From: Papaver somniferum | Lineage: Eukaryota > Streptophyta > Magnoliopsida > Ranunculales > Papaveraceae | Reading direction: 5' to 3' | Length of the DNA: 64,000 bases | NCBI RefSeq assembly: GCF_003573695.1 | Contig: NC_039361.1 | Coordinates: forward strand, 35,219,702-35,283,701 | Shown here: piece by piece, positions 60,398 through 64,000 of the stretch | How positions within the stretch are numbered: position 1 is the first letter of the stretch | Layout of the letters: the number at the start of each line of letters is the position of its first letter | The notes under the pieces: model-generated | Told to the model about the DNA's origin: nothing | Seen by the model: the letters and a program-made list of their open reading frames with translations, nothing else | Database searches by the model: none | Made by a program: the position numbers and the translations under genes

Positions 60398-62803
60398 TGA
60401 AAAAGTGTGGGTCTAACAACACCACCCAATATTTCTCTTAGCAATCTGTATGGACTAACTCCGAAATACTTTGCTAAAGAATCAACTAGACAGCCAGACT
60501 CAATCTAGATAAAAGTATCTCAAGGAGTTAATATCTCTCTCTTGATTTGATTTTTACTCAAGCTAAAATTAATAGCGAGTCTTTATCAAATACAAGGAAT
60601 ACTTGGACGGTACCAAAGACCAATTTCCAAGGATCAATCAATATCAATCAACAACCAAAGGTTGGATTTCCAATTGATGATCACGAACGCACAAACTGTA
60701 TTATTTCAATTATATAAAACATAATGCGGAAAAGAAATAACACAGACACCAGAAATTTTGTTAACGAGGAAACCGCAAATGCATAAAAATCCCGGGACCT
60801 AGTCCAGATTGAATACACGCTGTATTAAGCCGCTACAGACACTAGCCTACTGCAAACTAACTTCGGACTGGACTATGGTTGAACCCCAATCAAACTCCCA
60901 CCGATCCAAGGTACAGTTGTACTCCTACGCCTCTGATCCCAGCAGGATACTGCGCACTTGATTCCCTTAGATGATCTCACCCACAACCAAGAGTTGCTGT
61001 AACCCAAAATCACAGACTTGATAACAAACAGATCTGTCTCACACAGAAAAGTCTATAAAAGGATAAATCTGTCTCCCACAGATAAACCCTAGGTTTTTTT
61101 CCATATTTTGATATAAAATCAAGGTGAACAGGAAGAAATTGATAATCCGGTCTTATATTCCCGAAGAACGGCCTAGATTAATCAATCACCTCTCTAGAAT
61201 CCTTCCTGACTACACAAGCGGATTGTCGAGGAATCACAAACAGTGAGACGAAGATGTTTGTGACTTCTTTATCTTGCCTTTCGGAGAACTCTCACGATCT
61301 CAAGCCAATCAATCAATTGTACTCGTACGATAGAAGATGCAAGATCAGATCACACAACTACGATAAAGTAGTATCGGTCTGGCTTCACAATCCCAATGAA
61401 GTCTTTAAGTCGTTAACCTGATTTTAGAGAAGAAAATCAAAGGTTAATGGTGATCGACTCTAGCGGGCGCACTAGTAGCACACAGACGTGTGGGGATTAG
61501 TTTTTCACAATGCTAGATGTCTCCTTTATAAAGCCTTCAAATCAGGGTTTTGCCTTAGTTACAAAGCAATCCTTATTCACCGTTAGATGAAAACCTGATT
61601 TAAATTCAAGCTAATATTTCTCAACCGTTAGATCGAAAACTTAGATTGTCACACACACTTGGGTAGACGTTTACTGGGTTCGTTAAAACCATGCCCAAAC
61701 GTGTACGTGCATGTTGGTTCAACATAGTAACGCAAAAGGTTAACCATATGAGCATTTCATATTAACCTTGTTCTTCTTCACCATAACTAGTTCAATTGAC
61801 TCAAATTAACTAGTTAAATAGTTGTTCAATTGCTATGAGATCTTATGTAACTACACAAGACACGATTGAAACAAAGATGATTCGATAAGATTGAATCGGC
61901 TCATGAACATTATAGCCACGGTTTGCATAAAGCATTCCTTAGTAATTTAATATTTCATGTTCAGAGCACATCTTTAGATCATAACCTCTTAAGTTCACAA
62001 ACAAGTTCACAGACTTAAGTTAATCGTTTGAGTTTTCCAAACTCAGCAGAAATTCTCGGAAAGAGAACTTCCGCCAGTTCGCGGACTTAGCACACAAACG
62101 AGTTTTGGAAAATCCAGCAGAAATTCTCGGTCGAGAACTTCTGACAGTTCGCGGACTGAGTCTGCGAACTAGGTTTGCGTACTTGGCAAGCCAATTCCAC
62201 AATCCTCCTGATTTCTCTTGATTAACAAAGTTCGAAAACTTCGGTTCAAGGAATACATGGTTATGTAATCTAAACTCTTATTTCAATCATTGAGACATTC
62301 TCAGAGGACGCTATGTAGCCGTTATTCACAGACCGGTTCACGTCAGAGTAATTCTCAAACTGATTGAAACTTTTCATGACTTTCGTAACTAGGTGAAGAT
62401 AAACTTGATCAAAGCGAAACGCTTTACCAACACACGATTTCAAGATAAAATATAAGCAATGAATGCTCAGCTCGAAATGTCAAATGCGTATGATCTAGTC
62501 TATATAGCATACGACTTTTGTATCATAAAAAGTAGGAGATAGAAGAGATAGACTTTTGAGTGATAGATAAGTTCAAGTCTCCACATACCTTTTTGTTGAA
62601 AAAGTTCTACGGTTCCTTGTATAGATCTTCGTCGTTGTATGATGAATCGCTATGAAGTCTTTGAGTTCAACTACACTTTTCTATCCTAGTACGAGACTTA
62701 GATATGTAGGCTAGAAATCAGGACTTATAGTTTTGATCACTAACATTGACAAACATGCTTGAGATAGCAGCGCATGCGAGGTTGACCGATCTATGCTCTA
62801 ACA
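60398..62803 (-). repeat. 3' LTR of the second family member
   Basis: 2406 bp. It differs from the copies at 24360 and 30514 by numerous substitutions and short indels (more than those two differ from each other, by eye), so it is an independent insertion. Confidence 0.85.
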
Positions 62804-64000
62804 ATCTCCCCCTTTGTCAATTTTAGTGACAAAAACTATTAATACATATGGAATACAAAAAAATATAAACTTTAGTGGCTCCTATTCCATAGTATAACCT
62901 TCAACGTTCCTTGAAATCTTCTTCCTTCCAAGTACTCCAATGATCCCAAAGGTTGTAAGTTTAGCACCATCGTTGTTGAAGATCCGTAGATATAACAATG
63001 AGAGAAATCGAGATTCTCGATCATTATTATACAGTGTCATAGTATTATCATATAACATCAAAGTCCAATTGTATCACGACTTTAACAATAATACTACGGT
63101 GATATGTATCACTCCCCCTTAGTCAATACTCCATCTCGATCATGGAAACCACTCCCCCTTACACAATGATCCGAAAACCATATGTATTTGTAGTGTGAAC
63201 TACAATATTTCTACCCCTTTTTGTCAATAAAATTGGCAAAGGTACAAGAATGGGATCATAATTAAATTTCCACAATAGACATTTCATGATCAAAAGAAAA
63301 TACATGCCAACTTAATTTAGATGCAATCTAATAGCCGAAGCTAGCAGCATTCATCAAGGAGTTTTAAGATACAAGATAACCCCTATAAAGTTCCACAGCC
63401 GCACTCCCGCAAGATATTACCATTAAGAACAAGTTCAAAAGAACTCTCCCCCATTTGATGTCATTCCCGAGAGAACAACAAGAGCGACCTTAATTTCGAA
63501 AGAAAAGAAGGATTTTTTATTGGACACCAAAAACCATAGGAATGATTTTCTATATCCAAAGCTCAACCAAATTAACCACAAGTAAACCCATGATTAATTC
63601 AATTGTAATACGCAACTAAATCAAACCACAAAAGTGATCAATTTAATTGAAAGTGCTCAACATAAGTAAACTCACGGAGCTACGACTAAGTCAATCATAT
63701 GGAGATGACTAACTTAACCGTTCAAATACTCAACATAAGGAAAGCCTTACGGAATATATGACTACATTAACCAAAGAACATGATATTGTAGCCTATCATA
63801 TACTCAACACAAGAACTTGTGGAATATATGAAAACTCAACTAGATTAATTACAAGAGAACCTATAATTAATCTAATTGGAATACAAACAACCAAACTAAT
63901 CACCGAAGTAATCAATTTAATTATTTTGGGCTCAACATAAGAGAACTTATGGAATCCCGACTAAGTTCATCATAGAATATGACAACCTTAACCGTACAAG
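60398..64000 (-). mobile_element. Second copy of the CGTAC-flanked LTR family, truncated by the window end
   Basis: The LTR at 60398-62803 is collinear with 24360-26735 (same TGAAAAAG.G start and CTATGCTCTAACA end on the plus strand). It is followed by the same purine tract and by internal sequence matching 26736-27960. It inserted inside the copia RNase H coding sequence. The five bases before it are ACCAG, which should recur after the distal LTR outside the window. This is the 3' LTR side of a minus-strand element. Confidence 0.85.

Overview
This is a stretch of plant nuclear genome, almost certainly a eudicot. It has AT-rich introns with GT/AG borders, AAACCCTA-type promoter motifs and layers of plant transposable elements. 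The retroelement families suggest a poppy-like (Papaveraceae/Ranunculales) genome, but that is an impression I cannot verify. There are two recognisable host genes, both on the minus strand, plus one apparent viral fossil; nearly everything else is transposon-derived. I did not recognise any tRNA, rRNA or CRISPR.

Gene-bearing left part (1-18,100). Positions 964-10,755 hold a split gene for an FKBP-type prolyl isomerase with an N-terminal nucleoplasmin-like domain (FKBP43/53 type). I rebuilt eight exons. Its introns carry an LTR element without gag or pol (7,505-10,711, TSD ATAAG) and a hAT-like MITE (5,479-6,172, 8-bp TSD). Upstream lies a MITE with a perfect 19-bp TIR and an internal array of inverted TTACGGTTGG motifs (11,114-12,366). 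A two-frame remnant resembling a plant rhabdovirus nucleocapsid gene sits at 12,726-13,828. Immediately downstream of the next gene's stop side lies a complete ten-exon copper amine oxidase gene (14,474-17,998). It has TPQ, copper-ligand and catalytic-base residues, a C-terminal SKL peroxisomal signal and one GC-AG intron.

Transposon nest (18,580-64,000). A LINE remnant is followed by a second LINE split by two large insertions. The first is an 18.9-kb CACTA element (20,759-39,642, TSD CAT), which contains a 13.3-kb minus-strand LTR retrotransposon (24,360-37,625, TSD CGTAC). One LTR of that retrotransposon contains a second CACTA-like element (31,685-36,420, TSD AAT). The second insertion is a Tat-lineage Ty3/gypsy element (41,256-58,591, TSD TGTTG) with a decayed minus-strand pol with two RNase H domains and an intron-containing antisense coiled-coil ORF. 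An intron of that antisense ORF holds another LTR element (43,023-51,229, TSD CTTCC) encoding a zinc-knuckle protein. The window ends with a copia 3' remnant (59,333-60,397) cut by another copy of the CGTAC-flanked LTR family (60,398 to the window end).

The target-site duplications give a relative order of events: LINE first, then CACTA-1 and Tat, then the LTR elements inside them, then CACTA-2. Most element proteins carry in-frame stops or frameshifts. The amine oxidase gene is the only locus that looks fully intact.
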